Source: Didymella arachidicola
Taxonomy: Eukaryota; Ascomycota; Dothideomycetes; Pleosporales; Didymellaceae
Length of the DNA stretch: 64,000 nucleotides
NCBI GenBank assembly: GCA_016630955.3
Contig: CM049995.1
Span: 620,001 to 684,000, forward strand
Direction: 5' to 3'
Shown here: positions 51,243 through 62,005 of the stretch, one piece after another
Position numbering within the stretch: position 1 is the stretch's first letter
Layout: each line of letters opens with the position of its first letter
The notes under the pieces: generated by a model
The model's input: only the letters and a program-made list of their open reading frames with translations
What the model was told of the DNA's origin: nothing
Databases searched by the model: none
Made by a program: the position numbers and the translations under genes

Positions 51243-53321
51243 TCAGTTATACACACCCGCCGCCCAGCTCTTTCTGCTTTCTCGACTATCCCTCCCTTCC
51301 CACAATATGTCCACCTGGTTTGGTTCACCGTTCTTGCCTTCTCGGTAACTGTACTGGATTTTCTTGAACTGGAGCTTGGGATGGTGCTTGATCTCATCTC
51401 CGCTCATATTCATGCCGCCTTCGCTGCCGAGACGATTGATGACCGGGCTGAGCAGCATCGCTACACTGAAGTAACTTTCGTCCCTGACAATCGTGCGGTT
51501 GGCAAAAATGAGCAAGCAGCACAATGCAATCAACTGGATGCCGCAGATACCGCCGAGGATGCTGAGGATGTACGACCAGTCCACGTTCAGCTGCTGCCCT
51601 GGCGTGGGGACCACCTTTTGATTGGTAACATTGTGTCGGAGACCGTGGTCGTCGAATGCCGCGACTGCGCCAATGGTGAAGCGCATCAGTAGGTCGGCGA
51701 CTGCGGAATCGTTCATGATGCTTTGAGGAGACCATTTGGAGCCCTGAGTGTAGATCCGCCACTGGCGGTCCTCCCAACCTTCTTGTGGCACGCCTGTCCA
51801 CCCCAAGGACCCAGAAGCAATACGTGCCCACTCATCGTTGCCAAAGACTTTGTCGTAATCTGCTTTGCTGAGGTCCGTGAGGTCGTGCTTGTTGCTCCCC
51901 TCGCTGACTTCAGAGATCGTGCTGTTGCAGAGGAACAGCGATGTCTTGGTTATGCCGTCTGGCTTGTATTCCGGCTGCACCACGGTAAAAGTCGTACAGC
52001 GTGATCCCCCACAAATAGGCTCGAGATCAGCGATCCACGTGAGTGCTCCCATGGCATATTGGGGGATGTAGTATTCGGTGAAATTGGTTTCGCCATGACG
52101 TCTGCCCTTGATGGTATAGTAGTCTGTGCCATTCACTGAAGGGGTAACCACAATACCTCCGTCCAGTTCGAGCTCAGAGCAAGATGCGGTACTCATGATG
52201 CTACGACTACTGAGAAGGTAGTCCGAATACTGATGAACGGGATTCCGGTTGAAGAAGCGGTACTCGTAAGACCCATTGTCTAGCTTGTACATTGGTGTAC
52301 CACCGAGCTTGGAAAGGTCAGTCTGGGTGTCGTTAGGGACAAAGACAGGATACGCAATGGCCTCCATGCCATACATCCACGCAGCTTCCATGTCCAGCGT
52401 CGCTTTGGTGTACGCGTCTTTTTCATTAGGTTGCCACTCGGTAAGATCAGCCACAGTAACGTTGCCATACGTCAGAAGTGGCATCAGGGATGGATCCATC
52501 GGATAAAACAAACTTGAGATGGCGACAAGGACCTGCGATCCGACATTGACGCCAAGCCAAAGGAAACACACAATCCATGTCCAGTTGGTGTCGTCCTGTC
52601 GTGCGTCCTTGAACCACTTCAACTTGCGCAAGTACTTGTTACGGCGCACAAGTGGGAGTGAAATGACCATGAGCTTGACGACGTTGCTCAGTCTTTCAAG
52701 GCCCAGCATCAGATCGAAAGTCTCCAGGGAAACGTACCGCCGACTCAGCAATGACCAGCGGAGGATTCCTGCATAGTTCTGCAGACTTGCAAGAAGGTTG
52801 AGACCCAAGCATAGGGACAATCCGATCATGAGAGCGTTGAAGACCCTGACTTCTATCTTGGACAGCACGACCGGCTCGCGAAAACCTTCCCAGGACTTGA
52901 GGGCGATGCACATCATTGCGCTGAAGAGTATCGTGACAAGGAGCTTCAAGCTACCGACTTTGAAGAGGTACTTCCGCGCTTGGTTGTGGTCGAATCTTTT
53001 CAAGTGAGTGTGGCGACTGCGGTGGCTCAGTAGAGAGATGTTATCTGCAGCATGTTTGCCCAGGGGCTCGTTGAGTGACATGTACGAGCCTCTTTTGTCG
53101 CCACGAGCAGGAAAGGCATCGGGCGAAGCCAGAGGTGATGCAAACATGTTTTCCATTGCGATGTCGCCGGCATTGTAGGTCGCGGGTCCGTTGTCGCGTG
53201 GTGAACCTGGTGTAGGCGGGGATGGGGTTGGCTGTGACTCGGTCGCTGTTCGTGGAGACAGAACATCTGGTCCCTGGTTCATAAGAGCCTCCATGCCCGC
53301 ACTGCGCTCGTAGCGGACCAT
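51243..53321 (-). CDS. large fungal membrane protein with extracytosolic loop, unknown function
   Basis: Single exon, 692 residues from MVRYERSAGMEALMN. A disordered N-terminus of about 110 residues precedes helix 1, LKLLVTILFSAMMCIAL. Helix 2 is RVFNALMIGLSLCLGLNLLA. WTWIVCFLWLGVNVGSQVLV is a further helix, and a last helix near 610 is ILGGICGIQLIALCCLLIF. Between the third and last helices lies a ~330-residue region with several N-glycosylation sites (NVT, NGS, NGT, NFT, NST, NDS) and paired Cys (PICGGSRCTT), so it probably faces outside. The C-terminal tail (VAMLLSPVINRLGSEGGMNM) is cytosolic. Proteins with this plan are common in Pezizomycotina; none has a role known to me. Confidence 0.8.
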   Translation of the reverse strand: MVRYERSAGMEALMNQGPDVLSPRTATESQPTPSPPTPGSPRDNGPATYNAGDIAMENMFASPLASPDAFPARGDKRGSYMSLNEPLGKHAADNISLLSHRSRHTHLKRFDHNQARKYLFKVGSLKLLVTILFSAMMCIALKSWEGFREPVVLSKIEVRVFNALMIGLSLCLGLNLLASLQNYAGILRWSLLSRRYVSLETFDLMLGLERLSNVVKLMVISLPLVRRNKYLRKLKWFKDARQDDTNWTWIVCFLWLGVNVGSQVLVAISSLFYPMDPSLMPLLTYGNVTVADLTEWQPNEKDAYTKATLDMEAAWMYGMEAIAYPVFVPNDTQTDLSKLGGTPMYKLDNGSYEYRFFNRNPVHQYSDYLLSSRSIMSTASCSELELDGGIVVTPSVNGTDYYTIKGRRHGETNFTEYYIPQYAMGALTWIADLEPICGGSRCTTFTVVQPEYKPDGITKTSLFLCNSTISEVSEGSNKHDLTDLSKADYDKVFGNDEWARIASGSLGWTGVPQEGWEDRQWRIYTQGSKWSPQSIMNDSAVADLLMRFTIGAVAAFDDHGLRHNVTNQKVVPTPGQQLNVDWSYILSILGGICGIQLIALCCLLIFANRTIVRDESYFSVAMLLSPVINRLGSEGGMNMSGDEIKHHPKLQFKKIQYSYREGKNGEPNQVDILWEGRDSRESRKSWAAGVYN

Positions 53322-54799
53322 AACGACGTTTCAGTATCAAATGAGTGTCGAATGGTTGTTGGCCCTTGCCCGCGACGGCAACTGACAGTCCGCAATGGCG
53401 CTGCTACTAAGCGGCACAGTTCTACCTGACCGCAAAGTTGTTGGATATTTGAGATTCAGAGTTTACACGAGACTGCGCCGTATCCTTTTGTTTTGTACTG
53501 TCTGCCGTCCCTGCACACTACTTGCCAGTGGTTGCATGGGGTGGCGGGGATCTGTGGGGGCCAAATGAGTGGCAGCGCAAGATCAAGAAGAGACGGATTA
53601 TCGAGGACTTGAAAGCTAGGGACGACCTGAACTCCTGTTAATGCACAAGTCGAGCGTGTAAAGGAGCTGGTAGAGGGATGGTCGCAGAGCTTTGTGCTCA
53701 AGTCTGCGTCGCAGGCAACGCTTCGCACATCTTCAGCTGCCAGCCGCAGAGCAGATGGTGACCCATCTTCAACAATCCTACAAGCACATAGGATCATAGT
53801 ATCGTCAAATGTTGCTATTCCGAGTGGGTCTAACCAGCTGCTGGCAAGCCACTCAACCAGATGACTGGCTGCTGGTGGTCAGGCCTGCAGTGGCAGTATC
53901 GTTACCTAGGCTGGCTGCGGCTAGACCACGAAGAACAAATTGGGGGCTGAGAGCAGGACGCCGTAAGCGTAGCCGCCTCCCGCCTCGAAGAATTGTCCGG
54001 CTCCGATCGATGCACGTGGGACTCCGTGATGGACTTGATCTGAGTAATCGACGAGCGTTTGCTTCTTACAACGACACGAAGACTCGTGAGCGTCGTGGAG
54101 TTGACGTGGACTGGGAGTCGTGTTTAGAAAGTGGGGACCCTTGTTCCTTCCGTCACCACTCTCTTCACCGGCGAACACCAAGGATGCACAATCCTAGAAA
54201 CATCCAGCATAGACTTCGGCGAGGCGTTGAGTTGCTCGGCGACGTCTCGCAGTCGAATAGCAGGCATCGAACAGCTCGCGCATGCTGTCCAGAGGTTGGC
54301 CCGCTGCTGATGCCCAGCAACCTTGGAAGGGGGTGACACAAAGTTCCACAACCAGCGCTGGTGTCAAAGCTGGGCAACGGTTTCGGTCACTGGTCTTCGC
54401 AGCATTCGAAGCCGTTCTGTGCAAGTTCAGCACTCCGTACACAAGATGCAACGGTTAGGCTGACTGCTAACGAGCATGCGGGCGGATCTTCAACGAAACT
54501 CCCACAAGCCAAGATGGCGCAGCACTAGTTCCTTGTGACTGCAGCAATTTCCTGCCGAAGTCCAAATGAGGAGAGTTCACTGGCTAATGCAGAGGTAACC
54601 TTGAAGCCGTTGCTAAATGTCGGCGACTTATTGGCTCTGCATCACGCAGCCCATGGCACAGCCCGAGTACTATAGATTAGACTGACACTTGATCTAAAAG
54701 TTGATCGAATGCCACTCTTGTGCTCTAGACTCCAACCTTCGTCACTTCTGGATTGTATCGGGACCATACGAGCTTTCCACCAGACTTGATACTGTCGAG
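53322..54799. other. non-coding stretch
   Basis: 1478 bases. The longest frame (53809-54336) is Arg-rich with no domain and overlapping frames on the other strand, so it is not called. Promoters of both flanking, divergent genes lie here. Confidence 0.4.
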
Positions 54800-55790
54800 A
54801 TGTTGGTTGTGCGCGCTACCACGGTGCTGCTATTTCATCTGTCTCATCTTATTCCTAAAGCCATCGCAGACTGCTACTCACACGATGGTACGTAGGAGCG
54901 ATCCACATGTGAACCAGACTAATGAGAGGGAATCAGGAGTTCGCGCGACCGATTCGAAGTTCTACAACGGACCAGAGTTGCTCTCCTGTGGACGTAATAC
55001 GAATAACTGCTGTCTACAAGGAGAAAGATGCGGGAGCAACCTTCTCTGCTACAACCCATCAAAGGGTACAATCGCTAGGCAGTATTGCGCTGATCCAGAC
55101 TGGAACGGCTGTTCCACGCTTGCACCCAGTAAGCCATTAACAGTGAAGGTATTCGATATTCCGCTGACTTTCACCAAAGAGTTCACCGGAGCTGGAAAAC
55201 AACTCACGGAATGCCGCAACAACACTGTGACAGAAGGCGCTTCATGTCAGACCGATATCGTCTTATTTGTCGATCCTGCAGATGGAGCCGTCTACAACAC
55301 GTCACTGAAGTCGTCCACGGCTTCACCGACTTACTGGTCCATCGATTCATCAGCCATATTAGCAAGCGCAACAGCTTCACGCTCTTCCACCGTCTCGTCT
55401 GCGCTCTCAGCTACCGTCACGCCGACCGCGGGCCAGGGGTCGGTAACTGTACCCACTGCTTCCACGGCAGCAACCACCCCGCCCACAAACGCTTCGTCAG
55501 CATCGTCGTCCTCATCTGGTATCTCGGCGGGAGCTGGCGCCGGAATCGGCATCGGAGCCGCAGTTGCTGTGGCCATTGCTGCGGTTGCAGTTTGGCTCTT
55601 TATCCGCAGGCGAAAAAGGGAAAGTGCCTCGCGAGACCAGAGTCGGGAACCGCTCGAAGCAGACACGAGTGAGGCACCGTATCCTTATACTAATGCGCAG
55701 AAGACTGTGTATGCACATGACGCACATGAGACGGTGGCAGAAACGCCTCGCCAGGAGCTTGGGGGCCACACAAGGAGTGAGCTTCCTTGA
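54800..55790 (+). CDS. Cys-rich single-pass surface protein
   Basis: Exons 54800-54887 and 54937-55790 around a 49-base intron (GTACGT, GACTAAT branch, ATCAG) give 313 residues. The signal peptide is LVVRATTVLLFHLSHLIPKA with likely cleavage after AIA. The ectodomain starts DCYSHDG and continues after the splice ELLSCGRNTNNCCLQGERCG, a Cys pattern common in fungal cell-wall-associated proteins. A Ser/Thr-rich stalk (about 180-240) follows. The membrane helix is AGAGIGIGAAVAVAIAAVAV followed by WLFIRRRKRE, then a short acidic cytosolic tail. The layout resembles stress sensors such as Mid2/Wsc, but no WSC domain is present. Role unknown. Confidence 0.83.
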
Positions 55791-56467
55791 AGTGCAAAGG
55801 AGTCGATCCTGGAATGCGTTATTTGCAGAGTATGCGATATACACATGGCAATTATACCCAGACTTTTTGGTGGAGTGCCCGCTTCAACTACATCTATAGC
55901 AGTAGGAACTACGCTTGTACCAACTTGCTGCTTATAGAGTATGAATACCGCGGTTCGTCAAATGCTGCGCCTTTCATTTCGCGTCAGCCAGACACAGCGC
56001 ACATACCTCGACAGGCAGTCAAAACCGTCTGAACGATTACGAGGGACAATCAGACTGGCGTGCTAGCGAGAAGGACATTGTGCTTCGGAATCGTCAAGAA
56101 ACGATCTGGATATGTGGGGAAACGACTCCGCTCGGCCTGCAGTTGAGACCTAGCATCGACTTTCTACAACGCCGTCATACCGAGAGCTCTGACTGCTACA
56201 AACTCGAAAAGGGCTGTTGAATCGTTGATACGTGTGTACATTTGACTACCGATCAGACGGCAGGCTGCGCAAGGCGAGCTCTGCACGCTTACCCTAGTTT
56301 ACACATCGGTCCCGCATTGGTGGAGCCTTGATCTCACCGCCCTCGTAGTAACGGATGACAAATGTGAAGTGACAAGCAGGCACCACAGGGCGTATTCTCG
56401 TGACTTTCTCCTCGATCATCTTCCTGATTTGTCTCAATCGACTCAAGTCACTCACCTTACCCCCGCG
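55791..56467. other. non-coding stretch before the GST gene
   Basis: 677 bases with no recognisable gene. A run CGATCATCTTCCTGATTTG precedes the GST start; no clear TATA box. Confidence 0.4.
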
Positions 56468-57291
56468 ATGTCCTCTCAGACCATCCTGTACGACCTCCCC
56501 TCCAAGCAGGGCACTGCATGGTCGCTCAACCCATGGAAGAGTAAGCACAGCCTCAACGAACGGCAGGAAATCCTGACGAGGCAGCGCGCTTGATCCTGAA
56601 CTTCAAGGGCATCGACTACAAAACTGAATGGATTGAATTCCCCGACGTCGAACCAAAGTTGAAGTCATTGTGGGTACAGAAATCCCACACTTGCACCTAC
56701 AATCTAACACGGAACAGCGGACTGCCACCAAACCCCAAGGACGCCCCCGGCTACTTCACCGACTACTCGATCCCAACGATCAGGTACGAAGACGGCAGCT
56801 ATCAGATGGACTCGTGGCCCATTGCGCACGAGCTTGAAAAGCGGTACCCCAGCCCACCGCTCCACCTGGACGATCCAATCACCATCAAAATCCGGGACCA
56901 AATCGCCTCCATTCTGGGTCCCGTCTTCAATCAGTTATTGCCGATCATCCCCACCATACTCCCAGAGAGGTCGCAGGCGTACTTCTACAGGACCCGCGAA
57001 GCAGACTACGGCCAGTCGCTCGCCCAAGTCCACAAAGAAGCACTAGCCAACGCGGAAGAGAATTGGAAGAAGGCTGAGGGCCCGCTCAGAGAGGTTGCCG
57101 ACCTGCTGAAGAAGCACGGCGGGCCTTTTTTCCTGGGTGAATCGGTGTCATATGCGGATTTTATCTTTGTTGCTGCGCTGGGCTTTGTCAGGCGGCTCAG
57201 CGACGACGCGCTCCAGAGGATGATGGCGCTTGACCCTGCTATCTCGAGGGTGTACGATGCGTCCAGGCAGTGGATCGCGAGGGACGACTAG
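56468..57291 (+). CDS. glutathione S-transferase-like protein
   Basis: Three exons (56468-56540, 56585-56669, 56718-57291) give 243 residues; introns are 44 and 48 bases (GTAAGC/GGCAG and GTGGGT/AACAG). The joined N-terminus reads ILYDLPSKQGTAWSLNPWKT, RLILNFKGIDYKTEWIEFPD and KSFGLPPNPKD, a thioredoxin-type GST domain. YEDGSYQMDSWPIAHELEKR carries the E/D-S/M-x-x-I substrate-side motif, here DSWPIA. The C-terminal helical domain ends FFLGESVSYADFIFVAALGF with the GST N-capping SYAD. Related fungal enzymes take part in detoxification or secondary metabolism; the substrate is unknown. Without the two short introns the gene would be split into two apparent frames. Confidence 0.88.
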
Positions 57292-58022
57292 AGGTCTTGG
57301 GACGTTGTCAGCGAGGAGCTGGGTGAAGGCAGTGCGTAAGCTTCGATCAAAAATACAACTCACAGTTTGAGGAAATGGAGCCAGAATTCCATGGTATTCA
57401 AATCTCAACCGCCTTCCTCCAAGACCTCTCGGTCGGACTTGATCCCGCCATGACGCTGCGGAGTATCTCACGAACCTCTCCGCTCTGTAATCTTGGCTTT
57501 GGACCACGATTGTAGGTCAGGATGGGAGCCTCGGTTACTCTGCGTGGGGGGTGGGGTAGGGGCGTAGTGTGATTCCGCGAGTAAGACAAAGGGGAGGATT
57601 GGGGGGGATTTTGAGGTGGATGGGGGGATGAGATTTAAGATCCGAGGGGGAGGTTTGGGTGGGAGTTTTACGCTAATGTGGACAACAAGAGATATACGAT
57701 GGGAGAAGGATGGACATGAACTTGATGGTATTGGTGAGTTGGACTGTAAGATGAACAACAGAATGAAAACATCAGGTATGAGAGTCTCCAGCATCCTTCT
57801 TGTTCTTATTCTTGGGTGGAATGAGAAAGCCGTGCTATCAATAGTGACCAGACCAGACCAGACCAACCATGCAACCAACGCCGAGGTATCTCGAAATGCA
57901 GCAAAATGCAAGAAAGAAAGAAAGCAAGACGACCAAAGTCATCCACCAACGCCAGGCAATATTTAAGAGAAAGCAAAACGCCAGTATCTAAACACTCCCA
58001 ACCATCTACCTCTTTTCTCTTC

Positions 58023-58053
<31 letters not shown>
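57292..58053. other. non-coding stretch ending in A30
   Basis: 762 bases between two convergent stop codons. Contains a G-rich segment at 57545-57660 and a run of 30 A at 58024-58053 that directly adjoins the F-box gene's stop codon. No gene recognised. Confidence 0.5.
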
Positions 58054-58056
<3 letters not shown>

Positions 58057-59145
58057 ACTCCCTCCAAACCCTCTACTCCGCCTCGCCTTCCTCTTCAGAC
58101 TTACCACCCTCCTCACGGGCCTCGTAGTTCCGCGCTTGAGGCCGCGCTCGCTGCGCGTGGTTGCGGAAGAAGAAGCAAAATGAGGCTCGAATCTGGTGAT
58201 GGCGCAGATGGAGCAAGGCTTGCCGAACTGGTCGAGATGGGCGGCGTGGAAGGCGCGGGTGCCGTAGAGACGGAAGGCCATGGCTTCGACGTCGACGCGG
58301 AGGACCCAGGGGGAGCCGGGGCCGGGGCCGCGGATGAGGGGCGAGGAGGTGATGGTGGGGATGGAGATGTGGTATTGGCGCTCTACTTCGTCGACGGTCT
58401 GGGTTGTTAGTATTGTTGGGGGAGAGGGTATTGAGGGTTGGTGGAGTGGGGTTTGTTGAGTGAAGCTTACCAGAGTCTGCCGGTAGAAGCAGTCCTCACA
58501 GGCTGCAATCAGACGCTGGACCAGGCGGAAGGGATAGCAGTCCAGGCCGACATGGCAGTATATGCACAGGCGCGGGGCGTGCTGCAGCCACAGGCGGCGG
58601 TAGACAATCTGACTCAGGTCCGGGTGTGCGCGGCCGTGCTTGTCGAAGTGGGCAAAGGGCAGGTTGAACATGTTGCAGGCGCGGACGAGGTGGGCGCAGT
58701 AGCTCTCGACGAGGGCATGGAGGGGCTTCGAGGCCAGGGCGAGAACGTGGAACGGGTGGCGCAGGCTCTGGAAGTCGAAGATGTCGGCGGCCCAGCGGTG
58801 CGAGTCGGGCAGGGTGGTCAGGTCCTCGCGGTTCTTGATCTCGAGCTTGGTCGGGCGCGGGAAGTCGTGGGCGCTCTGGGCTTCTGTGAGGCCGGGGAGG
58901 CGGGAGCGGGGGTGGACGAGGTGGGAGAGGATCTGGTTGACGATCTCGGTGGGGAGCGACTCGAGGGGGCTTTTGGAGGGGGGAGACGGTGCGGGAGGTG
59001 TGGCGGGAGTGGCGGCGGAGTGGCTGCTGGTGGACTGCACAGACGGGCGTACACCAACATGCAGGCGGTAGTCCAGGTCGCGGTCGCGGTCGCGGGCCAG
59101 CCCGTGGTGGATGTGGGGTATGGCTGCGTCGAGCACTTGGGCCAT
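58054..59145 (-). CDS. F-box-like protein with Cys-rich region
   Basis: Exons 59145-58471 and 58398-58054 give 339 residues from MAQVLDAAIPHIHHGL. The 72-base intron (GTAAGC, TACTAAC branch, CCCAG) is a multiple of three with no stop, so the unspliced frame is also open. An F-box-like start, LESLPTEIVNQILSHLVHP, lies near residue 55, followed by RHPFHVLALASKPLHALVES. A Cys-rich stretch, LCIYCHVGLDCYPF then IAACEDCFYRQ, may bind zinc. The C-terminal part contains EAMAFRLYGTRAFHAAHL and GKPCSIC, then a basic tail (SLKRKARRSRG). F-box proteins recruit substrates to SCF ubiquitin ligases; the substrate is unknown. Divergent from the sirtuin gene. Confidence 0.78.
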
Positions 59146-59732
59146 TGAAGCGGACGGACGGGCGCACAGCACGCGAGGGCAAGACGAGGGCAGGCCGGCA
59201 GACAGGCAGACGGGCAGGCAGACCAGACAGCAACAGCAACAGACAGGGCTCGCATGCAGAGGCCCGGGGCTCGTCCTCCTTATACTGGCCCAGGCGGCGG
59301 TGGAGCAGCGCGCGATACAGGGCGAGAAAATGACAAGGCGTCGTCGCGGCACCGCGGGCAGGGCAGCGGGCAGGACGGCCTCAGGTCAGCGCCCTCGGGA
59401 TGCCGGCCAGCGGACAGGAGGCCGCGAGGAGATGCTCGGAGCCAGTCGCGGCGAGTGCACGCAGGCTGGCTGCTGCTTGCGGCATAGCAGCGGGAACGGG
59501 CGCATGCCAGATCACGCAGTCTGCTGGTGGGCAGCACCGGGGCAGCCGTGGCAGATTAGCGAGCATGCGATGTGTCGTCGCGAACGCGCTCTTCTCCGTC
59601 TGCCGCTAGCCGCATCCGCGCAGCGCTGCCACTACCGACTTCCGCCAGGGCGCGCGCACTCGACCAATTGCCTCCCCTTCTCCCGGCACCGCTCCATTGC
59701 GTCGTTTGCGCTGCACACCGCTGCGCAGAGAC
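59146..59732. promoter_or_regulatory. divergent intergenic region F-box gene/sirtuin
   Basis: 587 GC-rich bases between start codons, with short CAG/CAGG-type imperfect repeats near 59195-59245. Frames here are composition artefacts. Confidence 0.4.
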
Positions 59733-61609
59733 ATGGCTGCTCAGGCCCACGCCGCGGGGGTGCCCGCCAGGATCGAGGCAGCGGGCGGTCGTCTTAATAG
59801 TGGTGGTGGTGCTGCTGCCGCCGCCGCCGACGCCGACGATGCGCCTGCGGGCCCCCGGGACGACGACGACGACGATGTCGAGGGCGCCGTGTGGGAGACG
59901 GCGAGCTTGTTTGAGGAGATTCTCGACGACGTGGCGGCGTTTGAGTACTCGGGCAGCAGTGAGTGTCGACGCCTCCTCTACATATACATGCCCTACACCT
60001 CCTCTACATATACATGCCCTACACCTCCTCGACATATACATGCCCTACACCTCCTCGACATATACATGCCCTACACCTCCTCGACATATACATACCCTAC
60101 GCCTCCTCGACATATACATACCCTACGCCTCCTCGACATATACCCTACACAGACCACACCTAACCGAATCATGCAGACGCCGACACCTGCTCCGCCGAAG
60201 AGGCCCGCCACCTGCGCCAGCGCCTCCACGCCGTCGGCGCCTCGCAGTTCGTCATGGAGAACATCACCAGCGAGAAGATGACGGCCCGCAAGCTGTGCAC
60301 CGCCTTCAACATCCGCATCCCCCGCTTCCTCGACGACGCCCCCGACGAGAGCTTCTACCAGCTGCTCGGCCTCGCCATCAACCGCGAGCTCAACAAGCGC
60401 CCGCGCCTCGACCACTACCGCTCCATCGACGACGCCGCCCGCCTGCTGCGCGACTGCAAAAACGTCATGGTCATCACCGGCGCCGGCATCTCCACCAGCC
60501 TCGGCATCCCCGACTTCCGCTCCAAGAACACGGGCTTCTACTCGCGCCTGCGCTCCATGGGCTACGACGAGCCCGAGCAGGTCTTCGACATCCACAACTT
60601 CGACGACGACCCCCGCATCTTCTACCAACTCGCCGGCGACATCGTCCCGGACCTCAAGAAGTGGACCCCGACCCACGAGTTCATCAAGCTGCTGCAGGAC
60701 AAGGACAAGCTGCTCACCAACTACACCCAGAACATCGACAACGTCGAGGCCAACGCCGGCATCCGCAAGGAGAAGCTGATCCAGTGCCACGGCTCCTGGG
60801 CCACCGCCACCTGCAGGAAGTGCAAGTACAACGTTCCCGGCGAGCACATCTTCGACTCGGTCCGCGCCATGAAGCCCGCCGAGTGCAAGCGCTGCCTCGA
60901 CCACATTGCCACCCAGAAGCCCGGCATGAAGCGCAAGCGCACCTCCAACGGACACCCCCCGCGCAAGAAGCGCTCCAGCGACGAGGACTCCGAGTCCGAC
61001 GGCGCCTTCGACATCCCCCAACCCGGCATCATGAAGCCCGACATCACCTTCTTCGGCGAGGCCCTGCCCAACGACTTCTTCGACCGCCTCAAGGACGTCG
61101 ACAAGGACAAGGTCGATCTCGTCATCGTCATGGGCACCAGCATGAAGGTCGCCCCCGTGTCCGAGATCCCCAACTTCCTGCCCCGCCACGTCCCGCAGAT
61201 CTTCATATCGCGCGACGTAAGTTCTTATACTGTAAATGCGCGCCTGAGCTAACACAACCAGCCTATCCACCACATCAACTTCGACATCCAGCTCCTCGGC
61301 GACTGCGACGTCATCGTCGCCGAACTCGCGCGCCGCGCAGGATGGACCCTGAACCACGACATGCTGCCTGCAGACCAGACGGTCGACGTCGTCTCTCTCG
61401 ACGAAGAGGAACACGAATACAGCGTGAAGCTGCGCAACGCGAAGCCCGTCGTCGAGCCGCAGGCAGAGCTCAAGCTCGAAGCCATCAAGAAGGCCGAGCT
61501 CGGAACGGGCGCAGAAGACACCGACACGGAGATTACGGAAAAAGTAAAGGCGACACACGTCGACGAGAAGACCGACGTGCAGGAGCCGGTCGCTGTCAAG
61601 TCCGAATAG
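59733..61609 (+). CDS. SIR2: class I sirtuin, NAD-dependent histone deacetylase (Sir2/Hst1 type)
   Basis: Exons 59733-59958, 60177-61216 and 61262-61609 give 537 residues. Intron 1 is 218 bases and filled by a minisatellite; intron 2 is 45 bases. The N-terminal segment before the core (FLDDAPDESFYQLLGLAINR) matches the DUF592 region of fungal Sir2/Hst1. The catalytic core has GAGISTSLGIPDFRS near residue 176, NYTQNIDNVE and the active-site His in QCHGSWATATC near 279. Zinc Cys pairs are CRKC and CKRC, and VMGTSMKVAPVSEIP is the NAD/acetyl-lysine block. A basic insert (KPGMKRKRTSNGHPPRKKRS) between zinc module and core is a likely nuclear signal. The protein would deacetylate histone lysines in silent chromatin; SIR2 versus HST1 orthology is not resolved. 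Confidence 0.93.
59972..60149. repeat. 26-bp minisatellite inside sirtuin intron 1
   Basis: Nearly seven head-to-tail copies of a 26-base unit (CCTCCTCGACATATACATGC then CCTACA). Copies begin at 59972, 59998, 60024, 60050, 60076, 60102 and 60128, the last shortened to 22 bases. Copies 1-2 have TCTAC for TCGAC and copies 5-6 have ATACCC and an ending in G, so neighbours are most alike. The array fills most of the 218-base intron and stops 27 bases before the acceptor. Confidence 0.95.
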
Positions 61610-62005
61610 GCGAGGACTGCACACCGCACACAATTTCTCTGCACATAGACCATTATGGCGTTGGGGGTGGCATTCTGCAGGCGTTACGGGATTCATTGTG
61701 CATACGACTGGAGGGAGGAGTTGGCATGGGGGTGTTCACGAGATTGATACCAGGGGCATTGGCCAGAGCGTGGTCTCCGCGTGTTGCGTTTTCCTAGACC
61801 GCTTCTTATTTACTTGTTCATTGTCAATTACTCGTCGGGTCAAAGTGTTGCAATCCCGCGGAGCCACTGCGGGGCCCGGCGTCTTGTCCAAGCCACGTGC
61901 CCACGCGCCAGCCCCACTCGCGGGACGCGCCGCGCTACCAACATTTCCGCCGTTCTGCTATCCCCACAGCACCACATCAACATCACACAGCAACCTACCG
62001 CGAAA
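61610..62005. promoter_or_regulatory. intergenic region sirtuin/RNase P subunit
   Basis: 396 bases between the sirtuin stop and the next ATG on the same strand. The downstream frame is open across much of it but the protein family start fits only the ATG at 62006. No motif recognised. Confidence 0.4.

Noticed and set aside
53809..54336. 175-codon Arg-rich frame
   Set aside because: No domain, signal or codon bias, and competing frames on the opposite strand.
59972..60149. CRISPR-like array
   Set aside because: Head-to-tail 26-base units without spacers, inside an intron of a eukaryotic gene: a minisatellite.
60071..61696. 541-codon frame antisense to the sirtuin
   Set aside because: GC-rich shadow of the sirtuin exons; no recognisable protein.
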